From Kangiellaceae bacterium (lineage in GTDB: Bacteria; Pseudomonadota; Gammaproteobacteria; Enterobacterales; Kangiellaceae), in contig JAUUYO010000160.1 in the NCBI GenBank assembly GCA_030590405.1, positions 1-8,007 of the forward strand: a stretch of 8,007 nucleotides of DNA. Direction: 5' to 3'. The notes under the pieces were generated by a model. That model was not told where the DNA came from, searched no databases, and saw only the letters and a list, made by a program, of their open reading frames with translations. Positions 1-7,332 of this stretch are shown one piece after another (position 1 is the stretch's first letter; each line of letters starts with the position of its first letter). A program made the position numbers and the translations under genes.

Positions 1-560
1 AAGTCATCGCCGAGGTTATCAATGAGCTCTTTTGAGCGCTGAATATCACCGACGGCATCTTTAATGCCAACAATGTTATTATTATTTGCCAACTTTATTA
101 CAGTTTCATTTTCCAAATCACAGGCAGTACGACCAGGCACGTTGTATAACAAAACCGGTGAATGACAAGCACCAGCTAGCTCGCTAAAGTGACGATACAG
201 ACCTTCTTGAAGCGCCTTTACATAATAAGGTGTGACACATAAAAAAGCGTCCGGGTTAAGCCTGTTCAAAACTGTTGCCAATTCAACCGCCTTTTGTGTT
301 GCAGGTGAACTACAACCAACGATGATTGGTATTCTTCTGTCGCTATGTGCAATCGCTGTCTCAACAACCTTAAAATGCTCTTGCTCGGTAACGGTCGCAG
401 ATTCACCGGTGGTTCCCATAATCACTAGTGCGCTGCTGCCACACTCGATATGCCAATCGATCAAACGACACAATCCGGTATAGTCGATTTCGCCACTTTC
501 CTTCATCGGTGTGACTAATGCGACTATGCTACCTTGAAATAGTCGATGATTGGATGCCAT
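1..560 (-). CDS. dapA: 4-hydroxy-tetrahydrodipicolinate synthase, N-terminal part (cut by window edge)
   Basis: Cytoplasmic TIM-barrel lyase that condenses pyruvate with aspartate semialdehyde, the first committed step of lysine and diaminopimelate (cell-wall) synthesis. Reading leftward from the ATG at 560-558, the frame stays open to the edge and gives about 186 residues of a protein that is normally near 290. The start closely resembles E. coli DapA (GSIVALVTPM, residues 10-19). The catalytic set is visible: GTTGES at 49-54 with T50 and T51, LYNVPGR at 138-144 with Y139 and R144, and GIKDA at 165-169 with the pyruvate-binding Schiff-base lysine K167. The N-terminus is about six residues longer than in E. 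coli, but no better start is seen. A weak purine-rich stretch (AGAGAG) precedes the ATG. The gap to miaE (335 bases) and a candidate promoter suggest it is transcribed separately. Identification is firm; only the C-terminal third is unseen. Confidence 0.97.
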   Translation of the reverse strand, partial: MASNHRLFQGSIVALVTPMKESGEIDYTGLCRLIDWHIECGSSALVIMGTTGESATVTEQEHFKVVETAIAHSDRRIPIIVGCSSPATQKAVELATVLNRLNPDAFLCVTPYYVKALQEGLYRHFSELAGACHSPVLLYNVPGRTACDLENETVIKLANNNNIVGIKDAVGDIQRSKELIDNLGDD

Positions 561-650
561 AGAACTCTCTGGTTATAATTGGTCTGTGTTAAAAATTATC
601 GACCTAAGCTAAAAATAACGCGATTTCACTCGATGCTCACGAAGTGCGCT

Positions 651-679
651 ATATTACTGATCGCAACCAAACAACTCAA
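651..679 (-). promoter_or_regulatory. candidate sigma-70 promoter for dapA
   Basis: Read on the minus strand, TTGAGT (679-674) and TAATAT (656-651) are separated by exactly 17 bases. Each box matches four of six consensus positions. Transcription would start near 644 and leave a leader of about 85 bases before the dapA ATG. Spacing and position fit, but the region is A+T-rich and such matches arise by chance, so this is a candidate only. Confidence 0.3.
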
Positions 680-726
680 GTAAAAGTCTTGTCTATCCAC
701 GGTAAATAGCGTAAGTGCGAAATAAT

Positions 727-762
727 GATTATGTCCTGCCAACTGATTATGCCCTGCCAACT
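727..762. repeat. 18-bp tandem direct repeat, two copies
   Basis: On the + strand GATTATGTCCTGCCAACT (727-744) is followed immediately by GATTATGCCCTGCCAACT (745-762). The copies match at 17 of 18 positions, the difference being T/C at the eighth base. The pair lies in the gap between miaE and dapA, upstream of the candidate dapA promoter. It could be a recent slippage duplication or a paired binding site; the sequence does not decide between these. The unit matches no operator that I recognise. Confidence 0.85.
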
Positions 763-895
763 TGTTTTTATATGACAGAGATAAACAGGCAAGGTTCAAT
801 CAATTATGCTGGCGATTCTTTGGCCTAAAAGCTCATTGAAAACCCTGACTAACCTCAACCCGGAATAAGAACAGCCATCTCGAGCTAAGGTTAAC

Positions 896-1507
896 CTAAG
901 CGGGAACACCACTGTGAAATCGAAATTCCTTATCTTTGGAAGTAATTAAATTCACCTCAACTTCAGAGAAAAACCTGACTCTCTCTCCAATATCTTCATC
1001 TGAATAGTCAGCGGCCAGCTTCAAATAGTCCGAAAAATGACGAGATTCCGATTTCAATAAGGATAAATAGAATTTATGCAGCTCATTATCGAGCAATGGC
1101 GCGATTTTCGCGAAGCGCTCACAGGAACGTGCTTCGATATAGGCACCAACGATTAACCGATCAACCAGAGAACCAGGCTCATCTTTACGCGAATGCTTAA
1201 ATAGTTTTGCTGCGTAGCGCGATGCAGATAAGGGGGTGTATTCGATATTTCGTCGTTTCATAATTTGCAAAACTTGCTCAAAATGACGCAGTTCTTCGCG
1301 CGCAAGTTTTGACATTTTCATTAATAACGAATGTCGTTCGCTGTATTTGAAAATAAGGCTAATGGCGGTATTGGCCGCTTTTTTCTCGCAATTACAATGA
1401 TCAATCAACAGGATCCGTTGGTTTTCCAACGCTACATCAACCCACTCATCGGGTGTTTCGCAAGCTAAAAATTCATTAATAGGGGCTAATAATTGTTGTA
1501 TTGGCAT
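896..1507 (-). CDS. miaE: tRNA-(ms2io6A37) hydroxylase MiaE
   Basis: Non-haem diiron monooxygenase that hydroxylates the isopentenyl group of 2-methylthio-N6-isopentenyladenosine at position 37 of tRNAs reading UNN codons. The product is 203 residues, the usual family length, and is an all-helical ferritin-like four-helix bundle. The ligand pattern is visible: E41 in CNCEKKAA, E72 and H75 in EELRHF, E125 in YIEARSCE, and E154 and H157 in SESRHF, that is, two Glu plus ExxH repeats. The ATG at 1507-1505 is 9 bases after the tgpA stop and is preceded only by a weak AAGAAG. It is therefore probably the last gene of the moxR-DUF58-tgpA transcript and may rely on translational coupling. The enzyme needs ms2i6A made by MiaA and MiaB, which are not in the window. 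All ligands are intact, so it should be active. Confidence 0.95.
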   Translation of the reverse strand: MPIQQLLAPINEFLACETPDEWVDVALENQRILLIDHCNCEKKAANTAISLIFKYSERHSLLMKMSKLAREELRHFEQVLQIMKRRNIEYTPLSASRYAAKLFKHSRKDEPGSLVDRLIVGAYIEARSCERFAKIAPLLDNELHKFYLSLLKSESRHFSDYLKLAADYSDEDIGERVRFFSEVEVNLITSKDKEFRFHSGVPA

Positions 1508-1516
1508 GTTTTCTTC

Positions 1517-3664
1517 TTAATTCAGCCAGGGTCTTATATGGCCCCGGTCATTTTTGTAAGACCGGATTCTAAGGCTCTTTACCTGTTGGCGAAAGTAGTT
1601 TTGTTGCTTTTGAGTAATTTCCTGTCGCTGATAGCGTAAAAATGAATAGAGTTTCAAGATCCTGATCAATTGGGTGATTGAACGTGTCTCAATTGTCGGT
1701 TTATGGTGTTGTTTTTGCTGAATATCCCCAATTAAAGCGTTAACCCCCTGGTTATCCTGCAATTCGATGCCATGCTTACTTAACTTTTTTAGCAGTAATT
1801 GCAAGCTCGCCTGAACCGGATCAAGCGATTGTTTATCTCTCATCCATCGAACACTGATCAGAGTAAGAAAAGCGGCCAACATGCCAATCATCAAAATCGC
1901 AACCTGTTGACCGGTCAAGTTTTTAAGTCCCAATCCATCAAATAGTTTTCTCTGGCTATCCTGGTTATAATCCAATATCCACTCGTTCCACCCGGTATTA
2001 GCCTGATCCATCCAGTATTCAAATTGTTTGAGCCACCCGATATCATCAAGCTCAACCGCATCAAATCCAAAATCTCCAAATAGACTATCTCTTTGGCTAT
2101 AATCTTGTTGCAATTGCTTTTCTATTCGATGCGGCGCGATCGCAGCAGTTGGATCAACGCGCACCCAACCTTCATTTTCAAACCAGATTTCGGTCCAGGC
2201 GTGGGCATTGGCGTATCGCACAATCCAGTAATCAGACAGAGGGTTCTTTTCAGCCCCCTGATAACCAATGACCACTCTGGCAGGCACATTGGCAGCGCGA
2301 GCCAAAAAGACCAGCGCCCCGGCATAATGTTCACAAAAGCCTTTTTGTTCATCAAACCAGAAACTGTCCACCGTATCTCTTTGCATAATTGGCGGCGATA
2401 AAGTATAGAAATATTCCTGTTGGTTAATTTTTAGTAGTAGCGCTTCAATAAACGCTTTATCAGTCGGATATAATTGTCTTTGTTGTTTTGCCCAGGCGAT
2501 TGAGTGAGGATTGCCACCTTCGGGTAGCTGGGTATTTTTTTCTCGCTGAGATAACGATAATTGGCCGTCTAACCGTAACCCAACCTGTGACTCTGCCTTA
2601 TAGCGGGTACGATCCAGCAAACGATGGTTGGTTTGCACTGAGTAATCTGAAAATAATCTAGCCCGCTTTGGAATATCTATCGGCCTGTCCAAAAACGTCA
2701 GCCATCGCTGACTGGTTTTTTCAAGAGAAATGTCATAACGGTAAAAACCACTGGCTTTATCGTAGTTATCATTAGCCCCGCTGGTTTTATTCGATTGAAC
2801 AAAAGTCACTATTCCTTGTTCTTTTTTTATTTTCTCACGGGACCAGGTCAACCCATCAAACTCATCTAAAACCAAAGTCCGCCAATACAGATTGGCTCCG
2901 TTGGGAGTATCACCGTTAAACTTGACTCTAAACGCAATCTTATCGAACAATTGCAAACTACTAATGTCACCGGGGCTCATGGTGTCAGATATGCCACTCG
3001 TAGCGCTCGCCCCGCCAGGCATTCGCCAAATCGGTCCGGCTAAACGTGGGAAAAAAACAAATAATATGATCATCAATGGAATGGATAGTGCCAGATACTT
3101 CAACAACTGGTGTATAGTGGCTTTAAAAGAATAATGCAGGATCGAATGTGAACTGCCAGCCGGTTTGAATGTTCCAGCACAGGACTCTGCTGAGCGGGAC
3201 AGTGAATGAATCGAAATCAAAGCATTTAATATCGCGGCGACCGGAATAAATTGATAAACAGCAATCCATGGCGACTGGTCAAACAAGAAACCAGCCAGTA
3301 AAATAAAAAATCCCAACAACATCAAGATATAGACGTCACGTTGCGCTTTTATTTCCATAATTTTCAAGCCATACATAGTCGCAATAAGTGCAACCCCGGC
3401 ATCCCGTCCGGTTAGCTTGTGAAAGGAAAATAAAATGCCTGCAACCGCCAGCAAGGTAATGATGTTTTTAATTCGCGGATGAACCGAAAACTTTTGTCGC
3501 ACATCGGTTAAATAGACCGCTGACACAATAATCAGGTTAAGCAAAGTTATCCAGATCGGAATAAAGAAATACAGCGGTAACAATACTAATTGTTGCGCTG
3601 TCAATATTGGCAACAGCTCTATTTTGCGGGCATTGTAGTCGCCGAGAGAGATCTGCTCCGACAT
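1517..3664 (-). CDS. tgpA: TgpA-type membrane transglutaminase (DUF3488 / transglutaminase core / DUF4129)
   Basis: Integral membrane protein of 715 residues with a transglutaminase-like domain expected on the outer face of the inner membrane; its acceptor substrate is not established. Layout: an N-terminal membrane region (DUF3488) with about six hydrophobic segments within residues 17-153 and one at about 187-208, then a large soluble domain, one hydrophobic segment at about 588-608, and a cytoplasmic tail of about 100 residues resembling DUF4129. The triad is visible: C444 in KGFCEHYAG, H488 in NAHAWTEIWF and D504 in GWVRVDPTAA. That order and spacing fit Pseudomonas aeruginosa TgpA, which is reported as essential. 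I place the start at the ATG at 3664-3662. A TTG two codons upstream (3670) is in frame but sits only two bases from the GGGAG. The ATG follows the DUF58 stop by two bases, so the genes are probably translationally coupled. Confidence 0.93.
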   Translation of the reverse strand: MSEQISLGDYNARKIELLPILTAQQLVLLPLYFFIPIWITLLNLIIVSAVYLTDVRQKFSVHPRIKNIITLLAVAGILFSFHKLTGRDAGVALIATMYGLKIMEIKAQRDVYILMLLGFFILLAGFLFDQSPWIAVYQFIPVAAILNALISIHSLSRSAESCAGTFKPAGSSHSILHYSFKATIHQLLKYLALSIPLMIILFVFFPRLAGPIWRMPGGASATSGISDTMSPGDISSLQLFDKIAFRVKFNGDTPNGANLYWRTLVLDEFDGLTWSREKIKKEQGIVTFVQSNKTSGANDNYDKASGFYRYDISLEKTSQRWLTFLDRPIDIPKRARLFSDYSVQTNHRLLDRTRYKAESQVGLRLDGQLSLSQREKNTQLPEGGNPHSIAWAKQQRQLYPTDKAFIEALLLKINQQEYFYTLSPPIMQRDTVDSFWFDEQKGFCEHYAGALVFLARAANVPARVVIGYQGAEKNPLSDYWIVRYANAHAWTEIWFENEGWVRVDPTAAIAPHRIEKQLQQDYSQRDSLFGDFGFDAVELDDIGWLKQFEYWMDQANTGWNEWILDYNQDSQRKLFDGLGLKNLTGQQVAILMIGMLAAFLTLISVRWMRDKQSLDPVQASLQLLLKKLSKHGIELQDNQGVNALIGDIQQKQHHKPTIETRSITQLIRILKLYSFLRYQRQEITQKQQNYFRQQVKSLRIRSYKNDRGHIRPWLN

Positions 3665-3666
3665 AC

Positions 3667-4647
3667 TCAAGACTCCCTAGCCTCAGATTTTTTCTCAAAA
3701 TCAAACAACGCCAAAGCTTCCAGGCATTTTTTTTTGTGTTGCTCGCCACTATCTTTTCCGATGTAGTTTTCAGGCAGACGAAGAGAATACTCGTAATGAC
3801 ACTGACTTGCTTCAACCACCAGATAGCATAAATAACTTAGCCTGAGTTCTTTTTCCGCCGTTGGAAAATCGCTCCAATCAAATACCAGATCCTGACTTTG
3901 ATAAGCAACAAATTCTTTACTAAAAAGCCCTCGCTCTCTTGCCAAAGCTTTCCAGTCAATTCGAGAAATCGGGTCACCTGCCTGATAGGTTTTTAACCCA
4001 TAAAGGTCATCACTTCCAGATACTTTGGTTGCCCCCTCTTCTTCATCATCATAACCGCCCTGCTCGGCCTTAACCGGTGGTTCAACCGGTTTCGGATAGA
4101 TCAAAACCGGTGATGCAAACTGAAACCAGGTCCAGACTTTGAGTAAACCAAAAGGAAAACTACTGGTTGCCATAATTCTCGGCAACTTAAACCAACCTCG
4201 ATGTTGCGATGGGATCGGTATAATAATTTGGTTGTCTTGATCCCTTACAACATCGGTAAAATAAACCGATGAGGCCGAAAGACCTGTACCAATGGTAAAA
4301 TGGTTTTGTTTGGACTGGCTAGATAAATGGATATTGACCTGCAACATCTGAGCGGCAAAAACACTTTCGACTATGCCAATTTTAAAAATAAGCCCTTGCA
4401 GATTCTTAAAAGTAAATAAAATACTCACCAGACCAAGACTCAAGATTAAAAATGTCAGCAGAAACGCCAGATTATTTTGATAATTGGTGGCGGCGATCAT
4501 CATCAATAAAATAATACCGACCAACAAAAACCCCGCACTGGTCGGCAAGATGTAAGTGGATTTTTGTTGTAATTTGACCGTATCAGCAATCGGCATGCGA
4601 TTGCCAAAAAACTGCCTCACTTTTGCTTTGAGCAGACTCTTTTTCAC
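3667..4647 (-). CDS. DUF58 domain membrane protein
   Basis: Protein of 326 residues and partner of MoxR ATPases; the biochemical role of DUF58 proteins is not settled. Two hydrophobic segments (about 36-55 and 58-80) form an N-terminal membrane hairpin, followed by a mostly beta domain. The DUF58 signature is clear at about 212-246: DDLYGLKTYQAGDPISRIDW, then KALARERGLFSKEF, the usual G-x-x-x-Y-x-x-GD-x-x-R-x-IDWK-x-x-AR pattern. An acidic run (YDDEEEG, 199-205) lies just before it. Translation starts with GTG at 4647-4645. An in-frame TAA lies six codons upstream, and the next Met (residue 18) lacks a ribosome binding site, so GTG is the best choice. The gene is 34 bases after moxR and 2 bases before the tgpA ATG, which points to joint expression and a shared membrane function with those two. 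Confidence 0.92.
   Translation of the reverse strand: MKKSLLKAKVRQFFGNRMPIADTVKLQQKSTYILPTSAGFLLVGIILLMMIAATNYQNNLAFLLTFLILSLGLVSILFTFKNLQGLIFKIGIVESVFAAQMLQVNIHLSSQSKQNHFTIGTGLSASSVYFTDVVRDQDNQIIIPIPSQHRGWFKLPRIMATSSFPFGLLKVWTWFQFASPVLIYPKPVEPPVKAEQGGYDDEEEGATKVSGSDDLYGLKTYQAGDPISRIDWKALARERGLFSKEFVAYQSQDLVFDWSDFPTAEKELRLSYLCYLVVEASQCHYEYSLRLPENYIGKDSGEQHKKKCLEALALFDFEKKSEARES
3673..3678 (-). promoter_or_regulatory. ribosome binding site deciding the tgpA start
   Basis: AGGGAG on the minus strand, inside the last codons of the DUF58 gene. It lies 8 bases from the ATG at 3664 but only 2 bases from the in-frame TTG at 3670. The spacing favours the ATG, giving 715 rather than 717 residues. Confidence 0.6.
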
Positions 4648-4681
4648 GATACTGGCGATACCTTACCGTTTGCTCGTTGCC

Positions 4682-5599
4682 TCATCGGGGGATCACTGTA
4701 TTTTTTAAAATATTAGCCACTGGATTATCAATCGAAGAACTCGAACTTGATTGACTCATTAGACGATGCTCGGTTACCGCCAGCCACACCGCTTGAATAT
4801 CTTCGGGAAGAACATAATCCCGTTGCTCTAGTACGGCCCAGGATTTAGCCGCTCTTAAAAGCGCTAATCCCCCACGCGGGGATAGTCCATGTGACCACTG
4901 ATTACTTTGCCTGGTTGCTGCAACCAAATCCTGTAAATATTCATACAATGTATCAGTCACGCTGACCTTATCAACCGCATTCTGCATTAAAATTAATGAT
5001 TGAGCATCTAAAACAGGCTTAAGATTTTCGATTAACTTTCTTGAATCCTGGCCGCTAAATAACTGTCGCTCAACTTCTCTTGCCGGATAACCGAGCGAGA
5101 TCCTGATCAAAAAACGGTCCAGCTGAGATTCCGGCAGCGGATAGGTGCCGATTTGATGGAAGGGGTTTTGTGTAGCGATAACAAAAAAGGGCTTCGGTAG
5201 CTTACGGCTTACGCCGTCGACAGTTACCTGATATTCTTCCATGGCTTCAAGCAAGGCGCTTTGCGATTTGGGAGTCGCCCGGTTGACTTCATCGGCTAAA
5301 ATAACCTGAGTAAAAATAGGCCCTTCGTGAAATTTAAAAGTCTCATCACTTCTTCGGTAAATAGCCGATCCTATGATATCACCAGGCAGTAAATCACTAG
5401 TGAACTGTATGCGTTGGAAGTCCAACCCCAGCACCCTGGCTAAAGCATGGGCTAGCGTAGTCTTTCCCATACCGGGTAAATCTTCGATTAACAGATGACC
5501 TTTTGCCAACAGACAAACAATGGCCAGTTTGATTTGTCCTGGCTTGCCAAGAATAATTCTATTGAGAGTTTCAACCACATTTTGTAGATTAGATTGCAT
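4682..5599 (-). CDS. MoxR family AAA+ ATPase
   Basis: Cytoplasmic ATPase of 305 residues in the MoxR class, thought to act as a chaperone for assembly or activation of partner proteins. Visible motifs: Walker A LPGMGKTT at 41-48 with K46; the MoxR stretch FTSDLLPGDIIG at 66-77; Walker B VILADEVNRA at 99-108 with D103 and E104; sensor 1 IATQNP at 141-146 with N145; the PESQLDRF motif at 156-163 with R162; and a sensor 2 region GLSPRGGLALLRAAK at 238-252 with R242. The length is normal. A run of six serines (284-289) near the C-terminus is a local oddity. The ATG at 5599-5597 has no clear ribosome binding site; the nearest purine run (AAGAGA) is about 13 bases away. It leads the operon with the DUF58 gene, tgpA and miaE. 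Confidence 0.95.
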   Translation of the reverse strand: MQSNLQNVVETLNRIILGKPGQIKLAIVCLLAKGHLLIEDLPGMGKTTLAHALARVLGLDFQRIQFTSDLLPGDIIGSAIYRRSDETFKFHEGPIFTQVILADEVNRATPKSQSALLEAMEEYQVTVDGVSRKLPKPFFVIATQNPFHQIGTYPLPESQLDRFLIRISLGYPAREVERQLFSGQDSRKLIENLKPVLDAQSLILMQNAVDKVSVTDTLYEYLQDLVAATRQSNQWSHGLSPRGGLALLRAAKSWAVLEQRDYVLPEDIQAVWLAVTEHRLMSQSSSSSSIDNPVANILKNTVIPR

Positions 5600-5845
5600 G
5601 AAAATTCGCAGGATCTCTTGGGTAACATTGGGTTGATGTAAGCATGGGTGAATCAGGCAAAAAAATCAAGACACAAACGTCCTCTAAAGCGGTCTTAGTC
5701 AAGAGAGTATTTGCGCTTGCTGATGGCGCCTCTGTATGAAGAATGCTTCAATTAGAGGGCAATAAGAAGGGAAATGTTACTGATAGTAATTAGATGTAGG
5801 AACTCATATTTAACAACTAAAATCGAATTTTATACCTGGCTCATT

Positions 5846-6025
5846 TTATTTATCGGCGGATGATACTAATTGAGCCACAATGCTGCTAGTAATTTTATTC
5901 CGCTCGACCACACCGACAAACACATGTGATTCATTGACTACCGGTAATTCAGATAAGCCATTTTCGTCCATCAATTGTAAAGAAACCTGTTTACTGACAT
6001 GGTCAATGAATATCCACATTTTCAT
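5846..6025 (-). CDS. small protein consisting of a single CBS motif
   Basis: A 59-residue frame, ATG at 6025-6023 and TAA at 5848-5846. It is preceded by a strong GAAGGAG five bases upstream, which makes it a credible gene despite its size. After a short hydrophobic start (MKMWIFID, perhaps the first strand), residues 11-48 follow the CBS pattern: an amphipathic helix ending in LMDENGLSELPVV (18-30), a short loop, then HVFVGVVERNKI (34-45) and a final helix. CBS motifs normally occur in tandem within larger proteins and bind adenosyl nucleotides as pairs. A lone motif would have to dimerise or be a fragment of a once larger protein. The frames upstream show no further domain sequence, and the start signal is intact, so I favour a functional gene. 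It lies 140 bases after the lodB-like gene and 246 bases before moxR. Role unknown. Confidence 0.75.
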   Translation of the reverse strand: MKMWIFIDHVSKQVSLQLMDENGLSELPVVNESHVFVGVVERNKITSSIVAQLVSSADK

Positions 6026-6030
6026 TTAAA

Positions 6031-6037
6031 CTCCTTC
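6031..6037 (-). promoter_or_regulatory. strong ribosome binding site of the single-CBS gene
   Basis: GAAGGAG on the minus strand, five bases before the ATG at 6025. It is the best Shine-Dalgarno match in the window and the main evidence that the 59-residue frame is translated. A second in-frame ATG at 6019-6017 is possible but is 11 bases away. Confidence 0.75.
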
Positions 6038-6165
6038 ATTAAAAATCATCTATATTGTCAGTCCGTAAATCAAATTTTACAACTTAAGTGATATTAGTTA
6101 TAACACAATTTAGTGCCGATTGCTCCGAACCAAGCCCAGCCCACTCACTGTCTATCAGACAAACG

Positions 6166-7329
6166 TTATCCTTGCAAAAAAAGACGATTTTTCCAGAATG
6201 GCTGTTTATGAAAACGGGTTTCTGCTCGATATAATTGATTGCGTAGCGATACGTACTGGTTAAACTGTTCAAAGACTTTAGTTTGATAATCAACAATTGT
6301 CCGACGATGTTTGCTCTGCCAAGCTCGGTCAATCGCAACTCCCGCCAGCTCACCGTGCATCAGCGCTTTGGTAATGCCTGCCGATGTCAGTGGATCATAA
6401 CTGCAAGCGGCGTCCCCCACAGCCAACCAATCTTCCCCCATAACACCGGAGAGAATTGACGATCTGGCAACCTTTACTTGCAGCTCAGGCAATTGTTGCA
6501 ACACTTTTGAGGGTAATTGTTTTTTTATAAATTGGCTTTTAAGTAGCTCATCATTCCACTTTTGCGGATCTTTTAATCCTTTCGCTTTGATGATTTCCAC
6601 ATCACTGGTGAGGCTAATAATCACTCGTTCACCGGGTAGACGAGCCGCATACCACCAACCATTATCGACCGCTTCGACCAGGCTACGATTTGTCATGTTA
6701 GAATTTTTTGGTAAGGAAAAAATGGCGCACAGGCAAAGCACTTCATCAAAGACATTTCTTACCACTCCCAACTTTCTGGCAAAGCTCGCTGCCTGACCAC
6801 TGGCATCGACCACAAAATCAAAATGTAGCTGCCGCTGGCTGCCATTTACCAGATGAAACTGCAATTTAAAACCAGTATTCCGGCGAGCGACTGAACGTAA
6901 TTGCCAACCTTCAAACCAACGGGCACCAAGAGTCTCAGCCGCGGTTTTCATTTGCTGGTCGAATCGATATCGATCCAGATGAAATCCCTTTCCTACTGGA
7001 ACCAGCCAAAAATCATTATGCCCTGGTGTTTTATCTCCCCAAACGGAGACACTGCCTGTACAGTCTAAATGATCTGCGTCAGACAATATCTTCGATTGCC
7101 CAAGACGTTTGAGTATGGCACTGGCCGCTGGCGGAATACTTTCGCCGATTTTTATTTTTGCACCCTGATTTGCGTCAAATACATGCACATTGTATTTACC
7201 AGCTTTCAATAAAGACAATGCGGTGGCAGCACCAGCGGGACCACCACCAATGATGGCGATGTTTTTAAGCTTGCAGCTAGTCTCTGAGGTGTCATTACTC
7301 GGTAATGGCGGATGTGACGCTTCTAACAT
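6166..7329 (-). CDS. LodB-like FAD-dependent oxidoreductase (CTQ maturation factor)
   Basis: Flavoprotein of 387 residues. In characterised lod and gox systems the LodB/GoxB protein is required to form the cysteine tryptophylquinone of the adjacent LodA-type oxidase, probably by hydroxylating the Trp. Visible: an FAD-binding Rossmann motif IAIIGGGPAGAATALSL at 24-40, an acidic strand end VHVFDA at 48-53, GESIPP at 62-67, VVDASGQ at 173-179, and the second FAD motif WLAVGDAACSYDPLTSAGI at 301-319 with D306. It belongs to the broad tryptophan-halogenase / geranylgeranyl-reductase-like flavoprotein group. The WxWxIP motif of flavin halogenases is absent, GWWYAARLP (224-232) being the nearest, so halogenation is unlikely. 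The ATG is 3 bases after the stop of the LodA-like gene, so coupling is likely. About 20 polar residues precede the first strand. Without the neighbour it could only be called an FAD monooxygenase; the neighbour makes the LodB call. Confidence 0.82.
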   Translation of the reverse strand: MLEASHPPLPSNDTSETSCKLKNIAIIGGGPAGAATALSLLKAGKYNVHVFDANQGAKIKIGESIPPAASAILKRLGQSKILSDADHLDCTGSVSVWGDKTPGHNDFWLVPVGKGFHLDRYRFDQQMKTAAETLGARWFEGWQLRSVARRNTGFKLQFHLVNGSQRQLHFDFVVDASGQAASFARKLGVVRNVFDEVLCLCAIFSLPKNSNMTNRSLVEAVDNGWWYAARLPGERVIISLTSDVEIIKAKGLKDPQKWNDELLKSQFIKKQLPSKVLQQLPELQVKVARSSILSGVMGEDWLAVGDAACSYDPLTSAGITKALMHGELAGVAIDRAWQSKHRRTIVDYQTKVFEQFNQYVSLRNQLYRAETRFHKQPFWKNRLFLQG

Positions 7330-7332
7330 CGG

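Larger units (their letters stand above)
561..895. other. intergenic region between miaE and dapA
   Basis: A 335-base stretch with no convincing gene on either strand; the few ATG-initiated frames close within a few codons. It holds the 18-bp tandem repeat and the candidate dapA promoter. I looked for a GC-rich hairpin with a T-run after the miaE stop and found none, so the end of the upstream operon is not marked by an evident intrinsic terminator. No tRNA or recognisable riboswitch is seen. In particular, nothing resembles a lysine riboswitch, which is too large to fit in the roughly 85-base leader. Confidence 0.6.

Noticed and set aside
232..483. An 83-residue open frame on the + strand inside dapA.
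   Set aside because: It is antisense to a firmly identified dapA and shows no protein family features.
580..640. Possible dapA promoter with TATAAC close to the start codon (minus strand, about 573-578).
   Set aside because: The transcription start would fall almost at the ATG and no suitably spaced -35 box is present; the pair at 651-679 fits better.
888..897. 10-bp perfect palindrome AGGTTAACCT at the miaE stop codon.
   Set aside because: It overlaps coding sequence, has no loop and no T-tract, and such palindromes are common by chance; not a terminator.
2093..2401. Open frames on both strands inside tgpA (also 2122-2355 and 2892-3134).
   Set aside because: They overlap the catalytic and core coding region of tgpA in other frames, have odd composition and lack ribosome binding sites.
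5777..5789. Small palindrome TTACTGATAGTAA, and a similar one TGTCTATCAGACA at 6149-6161, both with 5-bp arms and a GAT/ATC centre.
   Set aside because: Arms are short and A+T-rich with no T-run; the likeness rests on few bases and could be chance. Too weak for a terminator or operator call.
6166..7329. Tryptophan halogenase as the identity of the FAD protein.
   Set aside because: It shares the fold group, but the WxWxIP halogenase motif is missing, and the adjacent LodA-like gene explains it better as a LodB-type maturation protein.
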